Below are positions 1 to 5,307 of a DNA stretch of 5,307 nt, one piece after another (within the stretch, counting starts at the first letter, position 1; every line of letters begins with the position of its first letter). Made by a program: the position numbers and the translations under genes. This DNA comes from Thiomargarita sp. Its GTDB lineage: Bacteria; Pseudomonadota; Gammaproteobacteria; Beggiatoales; Beggiatoaceae. Location of the stretch: positions 1 to 5,307 of the forward strand of contig JAUXCJ010000133.1 in assembly GCA_030618965.1 (NCBI GenBank), given 5' to 3'. The notes beneath the pieces were generated by a model. It saw nothing but the letters and a program-made list of their open reading frames with translations, was not told the DNA's origin and ran no database searches.

Positions 1-591
1 ACCACAAGCCCCCGCACCTGGACAGGCATTTTTTACAACATCTTGACGTTCTTCTTCAGTCAATGTGCCAGCAATATATTGACCATAAGATTGGAAAGCG
101 GAAACAATATCTAAGGTATTATTGTCTTTATCATGTCCCGGCTTAATTGTGCCACCATAAATCATCAAAGCCGGGCGATTCAGTCTCGCCATTGCTATCA
201 AACAGCCGGGCATATTTTTATCACAGCCGGGTAGGGAAATATTGGCATCATACCATTGCGCTGCCATGATAGTTTCAATGGAATCTGCAATTAAATCACG
301 CGATTGCAGAGAATAACTCATGCCGCTAGTGCCCATAGAAATACCATCACTGACACCAATCGTATTAAAGCGCATACCCACCAAGCCAGCAGCTACTACC
401 CCTTCTTTGACTTTGCGAGCTAAATCTAGCAAGTGCATATTGCAGGTATTACCCTCATACCAAACACTAGCAATACCTACTTGAGCTTTATTCATGTCCT
501 CCTCAGTTAAACCGGTACCATAAAGCATGGCTTGAGACGCGCCCTGTGATTTGGGCTGGGTTATCTTTGAACTTATTTTATTAATAAACAC
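1..591 (-). CDS. ilvD: dihydroxy-acid dehydratase, N-terminal part (partial, cut by window edge)
   Basis: Dehydrates 2,3-dihydroxy-isovalerate and 2,3-dihydroxy-3-methylvalerate to the 2-keto acids of valine and isoleucine synthesis; cytoplasmic Fe-S enzyme of the IlvD/Edd family. The 197 visible codons carry the family's N-terminal hallmarks: [22 protein letters not shown] near residue 11, GNTCNMHL with Cys50, VSDGISMG with Asp82 (metal ligand), [10 protein letters not shown] with Cys123, Asp124 and Lys125 (the lysine that is carbamylated in the family), and CPGAGACG with Cys196. The 73-residue spacing of Cys50, Cys123 and Cys196 fits the three cluster ligands. The sequence resembles the roughly 555-560-residue type (GCDKNMPG) rather than the E. 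coli type (NCDKITPG), so about 360 residues lie outside the window. The start is GTG at 591-589: an in-frame TAA sits directly upstream, GGAGAG lies a few bases before it, and the reading begins where relatives begin. The gene is divergent from the receptor gene. Edd or a sugar-acid dehydratase is a less likely alternative. Confidence 0.95.
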   Translation of the reverse strand, partial: MFINKISSKITQPKSQGASQAMLYGTGLTEEDMNKAQVGIASVWYEGNTCNMHLLDLARKVKEGVVAAGLVGMRFNTIGVSDGISMGTSGMSYSLQSRDLIADSIETIMAAQWYDANISLPGCDKNMPGCLIAMARLNRPALMIYGGTIKPGHDKDNNTLDIVSAFQSYGQYIAGTLTEEERQDVVKNACPGAGACG

Positions 592-636
592 TTAACTCTC
601 CATTTTGTTAGTATGAATAATTTTATAAAATCTCTA

Positions 637-645
637 TGCTATAAT
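637..645 (+). promoter_or_regulatory. extended -10 promoter for the receptor gene
   Basis: TGCTATAAT is a perfect TGn extended -10 plus consensus TATAAT. No good -35 hexamer lies 16-18 bases upstream, as is usual for extended -10 promoters. Transcription would start near 652, giving a leader of about 70 bases before the ATG at 724. It lies inside the longest open frame (ATG at 613), which argues that the upstream ATG is not the real start. Seen in sequence; activity is inferred. Confidence 0.6.
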
Positions 646-649
646 CGCA

Positions 650-672
650 TTGTCTATAGTAAAAATAGACAA
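650..672 (+). promoter_or_regulatory. 8-bp inverted repeat over the predicted transcription start (operator or leader hairpin)
   Basis: TTGTCTAT, seven bases, then ATAGACAA: a perfect 8-bp dyad. It begins five bases after the TATAAT box and spans about -2 to +21 of the predicted transcript. The position suits a repressor operator for a dimeric regulator; in RNA it would form a hairpin at the 5' end of the receptor message. It also lies upstream of the divergent ilvD gene. The repeat is seen directly; its function is inferred. Confidence 0.4.
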
Positions 673-723
673 GCAATAGGCGTATTTTTACCAACAAATT
701 TTACAATACTTAAAAGGTATTTC

Positions 724-1884
724 ATGAAACTAAGAACAAAATTAATTGTCACATTTTCGATTATCACCTTAATTCCTGCGCTCATTACGGGTTTATATGC
801 CATACAAGTGTCCAGTAATAGTTTACGGACGCAAGCACTCACGACACAAACGGCGCGTGCTCAAACACTCGTCAACAATGTCACCTCTTTTCTATCTGTG
901 GTTAAGGGTGATGTCCTGTTTCTTAGTCAATCACCTATTATGAAGGAATACGCGACGCTGCGTTTTGAAAACACGCCCGATGATATTTTAGAACAAAAGC
1001 GACAGTTCTTAGAACAAGAATTTCTCGCTATTTCTAAAAACCGGGGTATTTACTACCAAGTTCGTTATCTCGACGAAAAAGGACAAGAAATTGTTAGGGT
1101 TGATTCAGATGGTTTCAAGAACACCATCATTGCAGGCGATAAGTTGCAAGATAAATCTAGTCGTTATTATTTCAAAGATGCCATACGCTTATGGGGTAAG
1201 CAACTTTTTGTTTCACCCCTTGATCTTAATCGCGAACGTGGGGCAATAGAAATTCCTCATAAACCTGTCATTCGTTACGGCGTTAACGTTTATGATGACA
1301 AAAACAACAAAGCGGGTATTGTGCTTGTCAATGTTGATGCTAAAAAATTTCTTAAGCCCCTAGCGCAAATTCGTTTGGTCGATCAAAATGGCTATTTTAT
1401 GAGTCATCCTGATATTAAAAAACGCTGGGGTGGGCCGACTGACTTAAACACAAACGAGAAATTACAAAAGGAATACGGAGAGTTTAGCAAAAAAATTCTG
1501 GCTAAAAATGGCACCCTCAGTACAGATGATATCACTTTGTCTTATCAGAGTATTAAAGTACCTGGTGTAGCTTATAAGTGGACTTTGATCATCCAAAATG
1601 ACACTGATACTATTCTCAATAGTGTGAAAAAATTTCGTGCCATATTTAGCCTCATTCTTCTCTTAGCGATACTTTTTGCTTTATTTCTAGCATGGTTTTT
1701 CAGTAGGATAATTACCCGCCCACTTGAACATTTGACCCAGGCTGCGGAAAATATCAGTAAAGGTGAGCTGCATTCTAATAAGATCGGATTCACAGAGGAC
1801 AAAAGTGAAATCGGTCAACTTGCGCGAGCGTTTGAACGGATGCGAGTCAGTATGATTAAGTCTTTTGAAAGATTACGCAAATAA
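724..1884 (+). CDS. double-Cache/HAMP membrane receptor without an output domain
   Basis: A 386-residue inner-membrane sensor. TM1 is about residues 7-28 (after MKLRTK). A periplasmic region of about 275 residues follows, with two PAS-like folds of the dCache type: a membrane-distal part with RYLDEKGQEIVRVD (114-127) and SPLDLNRERGAIEIPHKP (164-181), and a membrane-proximal part with IRLVDQNGYFMSHPD (216-230). TM2 is about 305-326, followed by a complete HAMP domain (about 327-380, with TRPLEHLTQAAENISKGEL and EIGQLARAFERM). The protein stops six residues later. Similar sensor domains usually precede histidine kinases, GGDEF cyclases or chemoreceptor tails; none is present, and stop codons follow, so no frameshifted output domain is hidden downstream. 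The start at 724 is chosen over the ATG at 613: AAAAGG lies about six bases before it, TM1 follows at once, and the promoter lies between the two ATGs. A small organic ligand is plausible but cannot be read. Its likely partner is the next gene. Confidence 0.85.
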   Translation: MKLRTKLIVTFSIITLIPALITGLYAIQVSSNSLRTQALTTQTARAQTLVNNVTSFLSVVKGDVLFLSQSPIMKEYATLRFENTPDDILEQKRQFLEQEFLAISKNRGIYYQVRYLDEKGQEIVRVDSDGFKNTIIAGDKLQDKSSRYYFKDAIRLWGKQLFVSPLDLNRERGAIEIPHKPVIRYGVNVYDDKNNKAGIVLVNVDAKKFLKPLAQIRLVDQNGYFMSHPDIKKRWGGPTDLNTNEKLQKEYGEFSKKILAKNGTLSTDDITLSYQSIKVPGVAYKWTLIIQNDTDTILNSVKKFRAIFSLILLLAILFALFLAWFFSRIITRPLEHLTQAAENISKGELHSNKIGFTEDKSEIGQLARAFERMRVSMIKSFERLRK

Positions 1885-1910
1885 TCCAATTTTTAACCAT
1901 GTAGAAATAA

Positions 1911-1947
1911 GGGCAACCACAGTAAAGAAAGTTGCCCAAAAAGGCAA
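1911..1947 (+). promoter_or_regulatory. two competing hairpins ahead of the PATAN-like gene
   Basis: GGGCAAC (1911-1917) pairs with GTTGCCC (1931-1937) across a 13-base loop. TTGCC (1932-1936) can instead pair with GGCAA (1943-1947) across a 6-base loop. The two structures share 1932-1936 and cannot coexist. The second covers the AAAAAGG that is the only plausible ribosome binding site of the gene at 1957. This resembles a translational switch, but it could be chance or merely an mRNA-stabilising intercistronic stem. There is no U-tract after the first stem, so it is not a rho-independent terminator on this strand. Confidence 0.35.
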
Positions 1948-1956
1948 ATTATAAAA

Positions 1957-2559
1957 ATGACAACAGAATTAACATACCCTGAATTAATATCTGAGATACG
2001 CCGTTTATCATTAGAGAAACAAAACGGTACGATATTTATTACCAGCACTGATGGTCATATAGTACGAATTGTGTTAAATGAAGGCACTATCACTTATTTA
2101 ATCTTTGATAGTAACTATATCGGTTCTGAAGCCATTCCCTATATTCAGGCAATCAAGTTTGCACGACTACAATTTGTGAGCGGTAGCTTTGAAAGTCATC
2201 AAGCAGGTACATTGCCTAGCACCAAGGAGATTTTTTCTCAACTTTCGGCAGTTAAAATCATACCCAAAAAAAGCAGCGATTTCTCAACTTCAACAAAAAT
2301 TACACCAAACAACCAGTTATCAACTTCAATCGATCTTAACAAGGCTATTGAATATATTAAAATAACATTAGCAGATTATATCGGTCCCATTGCCAATGTT
2401 CTATGTGATGACTATCTCAAACAAATTAAACCAAATAATACCAAAAAAGATTTGACTGTTATGATTGAAACACTGGCCCTTGAAATAGACAAACCTGATG
2501 AACAAGAAAAATTTCAGGACAATCTCAGGAAAAAAATATTCATAGAAAAAATTAAGTAA
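1957..2559 (+). CDS. PATAN/DUF4388-like protein with C-terminal 'YIGPIA' module
   Basis: A 200-residue soluble protein with no signal peptide or membrane segment. Residues about 8-80 read as a PATAN/DUF4388-like domain: NGTIFIT (23-29), then a beta-rich GHIVRIVLNEGTITYL (33-48), YIGSEAI (54-60) and FVSGSF (73-78), the usual 'G.i.i....g..v.l..G.i......G.eAl....G.F' pattern. A Ser/Thr/Lys-rich linker covers about 81-126. The C-terminal helical part (127-195) contains LADYIGPIANVL (138-149) and a final DEQEKFQDNLRK. This matches a module I recall at the C-termini of bacterial Ser/Thr kinases and Fis- or PATAN-type proteins (I believe DUF8082; label unverified). PATAN-type domains act as signalling adaptors, known from cyanobacterial PatA-like regulators. 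It follows the output-less receptor by 72 bp on the same strand, so a role as its cytoplasmic partner is inferred. The ATG has only a distant AAAAAGG about 12 bases upstream, within the alternative hairpin. Confidence 0.7.
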   Translation: MTTELTYPELISEIRRLSLEKQNGTIFITSTDGHIVRIVLNEGTITYLIFDSNYIGSEAIPYIQAIKFARLQFVSGSFESHQAGTLPSTKEIFSQLSAVKIIPKKSSDFSTSTKITPNNQLSTSIDLNKAIEYIKITLADYIGPIANVLCDDYLKQIKPNNTKKDLTVMIETLALEIDKPDEQEKFQDNLRKKIFIEKIK

Positions 2560-2636
2560 TTGAATTTTCCTGCAGTTTTTATTTATGGAATTTTTAAATT
2601 AGATATTTTCATCACAACCCTAAAGACAAAATTATT

Positions 2637-2855
2637 ATGCAATGGATAGACAAACTCCCGTGGGATCTGCTTATTATCGGATCACTGACACTAGGCTTAG
2701 CACCCTTTGTACCTGAACCGCATCTGTTTGAAAAACTGAGAATGTTGTTTCAAGGCACCTTAATTCGTCCTATCGACATTTTTGACTTACTCATGCACGG
2801 GGCATTACCCTTTTTGCTGTTGCTCAAAATAGGGCATAGCATATTGCCAAAATAG
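2637..2855 (+). CDS. small conserved two-helix membrane protein, unknown function
   Basis: A 72-residue protein with two hydrophobic helices, about residues 8-24 (PWDLLIIGSLTLGLAPF) and 48-66 (IFDLLMHGALPFLLLLKI). They flank a charged loop with the motif VPEPHLFEKLRM and TLIRPIDIFDLL. This pattern is familiar from short proteins of about 70 residues in gammaproteobacteria, including sulfur oxidisers, some of which I recall being auto-labelled 'RND transporter'. Seventy-two residues cannot be an RND pump, which has about 1000 residues and 12 helices. The function is unknown. The conserved EPH...EK and RPIDIFDLL...HG residues suggest a specific membrane role, perhaps as a subunit or regulator. 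The gene lies 17 bases upstream of the acyltransferase gene, so the two are probably co-transcribed. The ribosome binding site is weak (AAAGACA upstream of the ATG). The gap 2560-2636 is AT-rich and shows no clear promoter or terminator. Confidence 0.75.
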   Translation: MQWIDKLPWDLLIIGSLTLGLAPFVPEPHLFEKLRMLFQGTLIRPIDIFDLLMHGALPFLLLLKIGHSILPK

Positions 2856-2872
2856 TGGTGTAATTAATTATC

Positions 2873-3760
2873 ATGCGTGCATTATTGATCAAAATATTTT
2901 TGCAATTCTTAGCCTTATTTCCCTTAAGAACAATACATAGTTTTGCTACCCTATTAGGGCGAACTATGGCAAAACGGCCGCAATTACGCCTCAATCAAGT
3001 CACTCGGACTAATATTGGTTTGTGTTTTCCTCAACTATCGAATGAAGCTCAAGAGGCTTTGATTAAAGCCAGCTTAATTGAAACCTGTAAAACTTTTAGC
3101 GAGCTCGGTGCTCTATGGCTATGGCGAGTTGATAAAGTGCTGGGATTAGTGCGAGAAGTCAGTGGGGAACTGTGCTTGCAACAGGCATTAGAACGGGGAA
3201 AAGGAGTGCTGCTTCTGACCCCACATTTAGGGGCATGGGAACTAGCCGCACTGTATGCCTCATCACGTTATAAATTGACAGGCTTATATCGCCCACCCAA
3301 ATTGCTCGGTTTAGAAACAATAATTCGTAATGCGCGTGAGCGTGCTGGAGGACAACTTGTAGCAACTGATCAATCAGGTATTCGTGCGCTATATCAAGCC
3401 TTGCGGCGAGGGCAAATTGCGGGCATTTTGCCTGATCAGGTGCCAAATGAGGCCAGCAGCGGGGTTTTTGCACCCTTTTTTGGAATAGCAGCCTATACTA
3501 TGGTTTTAGTCTCCCGTTTTGCACGTAAAAGTGGGGCTACAGTGATTTTTACCTATGCTGAGCGTTTACCACAAGGGCGAGGCTATCATCTGCATTTTTT
3601 TCCAGCATCAAAGGATATTGTGGCAAATGATACTGAAATTGCTGTAGCTGCGCTGAATAAAGGCGTTGAACAATGTGTAAAAGCTTGTCCAGAACAATAC
3701 CAGTGGAGTTATAAGCGTTTCAAGCGTCGCCCGAAAGGGGAAGCCTCGGTGTATGAATGA
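2873..3760 (+). CDS. LpxL/HtrB-family lysophospholipid (lipid A-type) acyltransferase
   Basis: A 295-residue member of the LpxL/HtrB/MsbB late acyltransferase family, close to the usual 290-320 residues. These enzymes sit on the cytoplasmic face of the inner membrane and transfer an acyl chain from acyl-ACP to lipid A precursors; some relatives acylate other lipids. Features in order: N-terminal hydrophobic anchor (about 4-30, with arginines); RTNIGLCFP (45-53), the usual 'N...cFP.l' signature; LLLTPHLGAWELA (113-125) with the HX4E catalytic pair His118/Glu123 (E. coli LpxL has HX4D, and HX4E also occurs in the family); YRPPK (139-143); GILPDQVP (184-191); and a C-terminal CPEQYQWSYKRFKRRP (272-287), close to the family's 'P.qw.W.h.RwK.rP'. 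The exact acceptor and position cannot be read, so no gene symbol is given. The final ATGA overlaps the start of the pilC-like gene, indicating translational coupling. Confidence 0.9.
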   Translation: MRALLIKIFLQFLALFPLRTIHSFATLLGRTMAKRPQLRLNQVTRTNIGLCFPQLSNEAQEALIKASLIETCKTFSELGALWLWRVDKVLGLVREVSGELCLQQALERGKGVLLLTPHLGAWELAALYASSRYKLTGLYRPPKLLGLETIIRNARERAGGQLVATDQSGIRALYQALRRGQIAGILPDQVPNEASSGVFAPFFGIAAYTMVLVSRFARKSGATVIFTYAERLPQGRGYHLHFFPASKDIVANDTEIAVAALNKGVEQCVKACPEQYQWSYKRFKRRPKGEASVYE

Positions 3761-4968
3761 ATAAAGTGTCTCAAGAATTTCTATATAAAGCAATGGACAA
3801 ACAAGGAAGTATTGTTCAAGGCAGATTGGTTGCTAATAATATCAATGATTTAGAAATGCGATTGGAACGCATGGAATTAGATATTATTCATTGTCGCTTG
3901 AAGAAATCACATAATTATCTTCCGCTGAGAAAAGTTAGCCGCCGAGATTTAATTAGCTTTTGCTTTCAGATGGAAAACTTAAGCCGTGCAGGTGTGCCTC
4001 TGCTAGAAGGATTGGGCGATTTGCGAGATAGTTTACCGCAATCACGATTTCGTGAAATTGTGTCGAGTTTGATTGAAAGTATAGAAGCAGGGGCTAGTTT
4101 ATCGGCAGCAATGGCAAATTTTCCCGAAAGTTTTAGCCAAATTTTTATTAGCCTGATTGAGACGGGGGAAAAAACTGGGGAATTAAGTCGGGTTTTTCAA
4201 CATTTGGCGGAAACGCTGAAATGGCATGATGAAATGGTGGCTAAAACCAAAAAGCTGTTGATGTATCCGGCTTTCATGGGAATCATTATTATTGGTGTCT
4301 GGTTTTTTGTGATGATGTACTTGGTACCGCAGTTAATCAGTTTTATTCAAAACCTCGGCGGCGAGTTGCCTTTACATACTCAAATTTTGATCGTTGTTTC
4401 TAATTTATTTATTGAATATTGGTTGCTGATTTTAATAGCTCCGGTGTTGGCGTTCTTAGCACTCAAATTGGCTCTACAAAGTAGTTATCGGCTTAGTTTT
4501 TTCGTTGATGGTTTAAAATTGCGACTATGGATAATTGGTCCAATTTTTGAAAAAATCATTTTTGCACGTTTTGCTACCTTTTTCGCGCTGTTATATAGTT
4601 CAGGTATCACTGTATTAGAAAGTATCGAGCTTTGCAAAACATTGACAGGTAATCTTGTAATTGAAAATGCTTTGCAGCAAGTAGGTGAAAATATTGCAGA
4701 AGGTTGCAGTATCAGTGAAAGTTTTGAGCAAGCCAATTTATTTCCACCACTGCTATTACGTATGATTCAAGTTGGCGAAACTACAGGTGAACTTGATATT
4801 GCCTTATCAAATGTTAGCTATTTTTATAATCGTGAAGTCAAAGAAGCGATTGAACAAATCCAAACTTTGATTGAACCGGTGATGACTGTAATTTTGGGTT
4901 TGTTATTGGCTTGGGTTATTTTGTCTGTGCTGGGACCGATTTATGAGATTATTTCTGGCTTTACTTAA
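3757..4968 (+). CDS. PilC/GspF-family inner-membrane platform protein (type IV pilus or type II secretion)
   Basis: A 403-residue protein of the standard length for PilC/GspF. The N-terminus (FLYKAMDKQGSIVQGRLVA, about 8-26) is the usual 'y.a.d..G....g...A' start. Two T2SSF repeats follow, about 65-190 and 268-395, each with the family signature: LSRAGVPLLEGL (75-86) with IETGEKTGEL (134-143), and LYSSGITVLESI (279-290) with QVGETTGELD (338-347). Membrane helices are predicted at about 172-192, 218-240 and 374-394, the classical three-helix topology. In such machines this protein couples the assembly ATPase to pilin or pseudopilin movement. No ATPase (PilB/GspE), prepilin peptidase or pilin gene is visible in the window, so pilus and secretion roles cannot be separated. 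The start at 3757 overlaps the upstream stop by four bases; the AAAGGGG stretch in the end of the acyltransferase gene is the likely, somewhat distant ribosome binding site. Confidence 0.93.
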   Translation: MNKVSQEFLYKAMDKQGSIVQGRLVANNINDLEMRLERMELDIIHCRLKKSHNYLPLRKVSRRDLISFCFQMENLSRAGVPLLEGLGDLRDSLPQSRFREIVSSLIESIEAGASLSAAMANFPESFSQIFISLIETGEKTGELSRVFQHLAETLKWHDEMVAKTKKLLMYPAFMGIIIIGVWFFVMMYLVPQLISFIQNLGGELPLHTQILIVVSNLFIEYWLLILIAPVLAFLALKLALQSSYRLSFFVDGLKLRLWIIGPIFEKIIFARFATFFALLYSSGITVLESIELCKTLTGNLVIENALQQVGENIAEGCSISESFEQANLFPPLLLRMIQVGETTGELDIALSNVSYFYNREVKEAIEQIQTLIEPVMTVILGLLLAWVILSVLGPIYEIISGFT

Positions 4969-4989
4969 TATCCACCGACAATCTATAGT
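4960..4989 (+). promoter_or_regulatory. candidate promoter for hicAB
   Basis: TTTACT (4960-4965, 4 of 6 to the -35 consensus), an 18-base spacer, then TATAGT (4984-4989, 5 of 6 to TATAAT). The predicted start is near 4996, leaving a short leader with AAGGAA before the ATG at 5010. The -35 overlaps the last codons of the pilC-like gene. Weak consensus in AT-rich DNA, so tentative; the lack of a terminator also allows read-through from pilC. Confidence 0.3.
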
Positions 4990-5009
4990 ATTTCAGATAA
5001 GGAAACTTT

Positions 5010-5201
5010 ATGAAATTTAGTGAACTAGTTAGGCTACTAACCGCAAATGGATTTGATATTATGAAAGAGAAAGGTTCCATTAGGTACTATGGAAAATCTG
5101 GATGGAATAGACTCGTTAGAGTTGACTATCATGGATCAAAAGAAGTACCAACCGGAACCTGTAACGCTATTTTGAAAGCGGCTGGCATTAAGGGGAAATA
5201 A
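5010..5201 (+). CDS. hicA: HicA-family toxin, lacking the usual catalytic histidine
   Basis: A 63-residue protein with the HicA (YcfA-like) double-stranded-RNA-binding-type fold: KFSELVRLLTANGFDIMKEK (2-21), KGSIRYY (21-27), LVRVDYHGSKEVPTGT (35-50) and a C-terminal AILKAAGIK (53-61). HicA toxins are ribosome-independent mRNA-cleaving proteins neutralised by HicB. In most HicA proteins the segment after Gly-Ser holds the active-site histidine (GSHH or GSNH); here it reads Gly22-Ser23-Ile24-Arg25, with no histidine. The only histidine is His41, in the strand where many relatives have VP.H. I believe this KGSIRYY form recurs in a HicA subfamily, so it is probably not simple decay. Start: AAGGAA lies seven bases or so before the ATG. 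The hicB gene begins two bases after the stop codon. Confidence 0.88.
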   Translation: MKFSELVRLLTANGFDIMKEKGSIRYYGKSGWNRLVRVDYHGSKEVPTGTCNAILKAAGIKGK

Positions 5202-5203
5202 TT

Positions 5204-5307
5204 ATGATAGATTTATCCTATTCATTAGTAATAGAAGCGACAGAAGAACCTGATTATTTTGGTTTTTATTCTCCTGATTTGGAAGGATTTACCGGAATCG
5301 GTCATTC
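5204..5307 (+). CDS. hicB: HicB-family antitoxin, N-terminal part (partial, cut by window edge)
   Basis: The first 34 codons after ATG at 5204 give MIDLSYSLVIEATEEPDYFG followed by FYSPDLEGFTGIGHS. This is the N-terminal HicB pattern: a beta strand, an acidic turn, then the 'PDLpG....G.s' signature of the partial RNase H-like fold that binds HicA. The C-terminal part, where many HicB proteins carry a helix-turn-helix or ribbon-helix-helix DNA-binding domain, is outside the window, so autoregulation cannot be judged. The ribosome binding site AGGGGAA lies within the last codons of hicA, and only two bases separate hicA's stop from this start, indicating coupled translation. The toxin-first order is standard for hicAB. 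Confidence 0.85.
   Translation, partial: MIDLSYSLVIEATEEPDYFGFYSPDLEGFTGIGH

Noticed and set aside
613..723. N-terminal extension of the receptor from the ATG at 613
   Set aside because: No ribosome binding site precedes 613, a perfect extended -10 promoter lies at 637-645 inside the extension, and the ATG at 724 has AAAAGG upstream and leads directly into the first membrane helix.
592..723. Minus-strand promoter for ilvD (for example TAGACA or the TTTTATAAAA palindrome at 621-630 as a -10)
   Set aside because: TAGACA and TATAAA are about 23 bases apart, too far for a normal promoter, and no other pair has convincing hexamers and spacing. An ilvD promoter probably exists here but cannot be placed.
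1911..1937. Rho-independent terminator between receptor and PATAN-like gene
   Set aside because: The GGGCAAC/GTTGCCC stem is followed by an A-run, not a T-run, on the plus strand, and no convergent minus-strand gene needs it.
1885..1956. Hidden output domain of the receptor lost through a frameshift
   Set aside because: The 72 bases after the stop hold only short AT-rich non-coding sequence with further stops, then the next gene starts. The receptor seems naturally short.
2560..2636. Promoter for the small membrane protein gene (TTGAAT at 2560 with a downstream AT-rich box)
   Set aside because: No -10 hexamer with good match sits at proper spacing; the region is so AT-rich that weak matches are expected by chance.
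3159..3473. Minus-strand reading frame of 104 codons inside the acyltransferase gene
   Set aside because: It lies wholly within a well-supported coding region, shows no recognisable domain, and is explained as an antisense shadow.

Overview
The window is AT-rich bacterial chromosome, most likely from a gammaproteobacterium. The pointers are an LpxL/HtrB-type acyltransferase (Gram-negative outer membrane), a PilC/GspF platform protein, and a 72-residue membrane protein of a kind I associate with sulfur-oxidising gammaproteobacteria (Thiotrichales/Beggiatoaceae-like). The lineage is an inference from family resemblance, not from a marker gene.

Layout: (1) 1-591, minus strand: the first 197 codons of ilvD, dihydroxy-acid dehydratase of branched-chain amino acid synthesis, cut by the left edge. 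(2) 592-723: divergent intergenic region with a perfect extended -10 promoter pointing right and an 8-bp inverted repeat over the predicted transcription start. (3) 724-2559: a double-Cache/HAMP membrane receptor with no output domain, then a 200-residue cytoplasmic protein with an N-terminal PATAN/DUF4388-like domain and a C-terminal 'YIGPIA' module. The 72-bp gap between them holds two mutually exclusive hairpins, one covering the likely ribosome binding site. (4) 2637-4968: a 72-residue two-helix membrane protein, an LpxL/HtrB-like lysophospholipid acyltransferase, and a PilC/GspF-family protein, tightly packed, the last two overlapping by ATGA. (5) 4969-5307: a HicA-family toxin gene and the start of its hicB antitoxin gene, cut by the right edge.

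How they may work together: region 3 looks like a split sensory unit. The receptor detects a periplasmic ligand but has no kinase, cyclase or methyl-accepting domain, so a partner must carry the signal, and the adjacent PATAN-like protein is the natural candidate. PATAN domains are known from cyanobacterial PatA-type regulators linked to phototaxis and type IV pili, so the PilC homologue 1.2 kb downstream is suggestive, but no direct link is shown. Region 4 is an envelope cluster (lipid acylation plus pilus or secretion platform). hicAB is a typical accessory cassette, probably unrelated to its neighbours. No rRNA, tRNA, CRISPR, insertion sequence or convincing rho-independent terminator was seen, and no gene-free stretch exceeds 300 bases.
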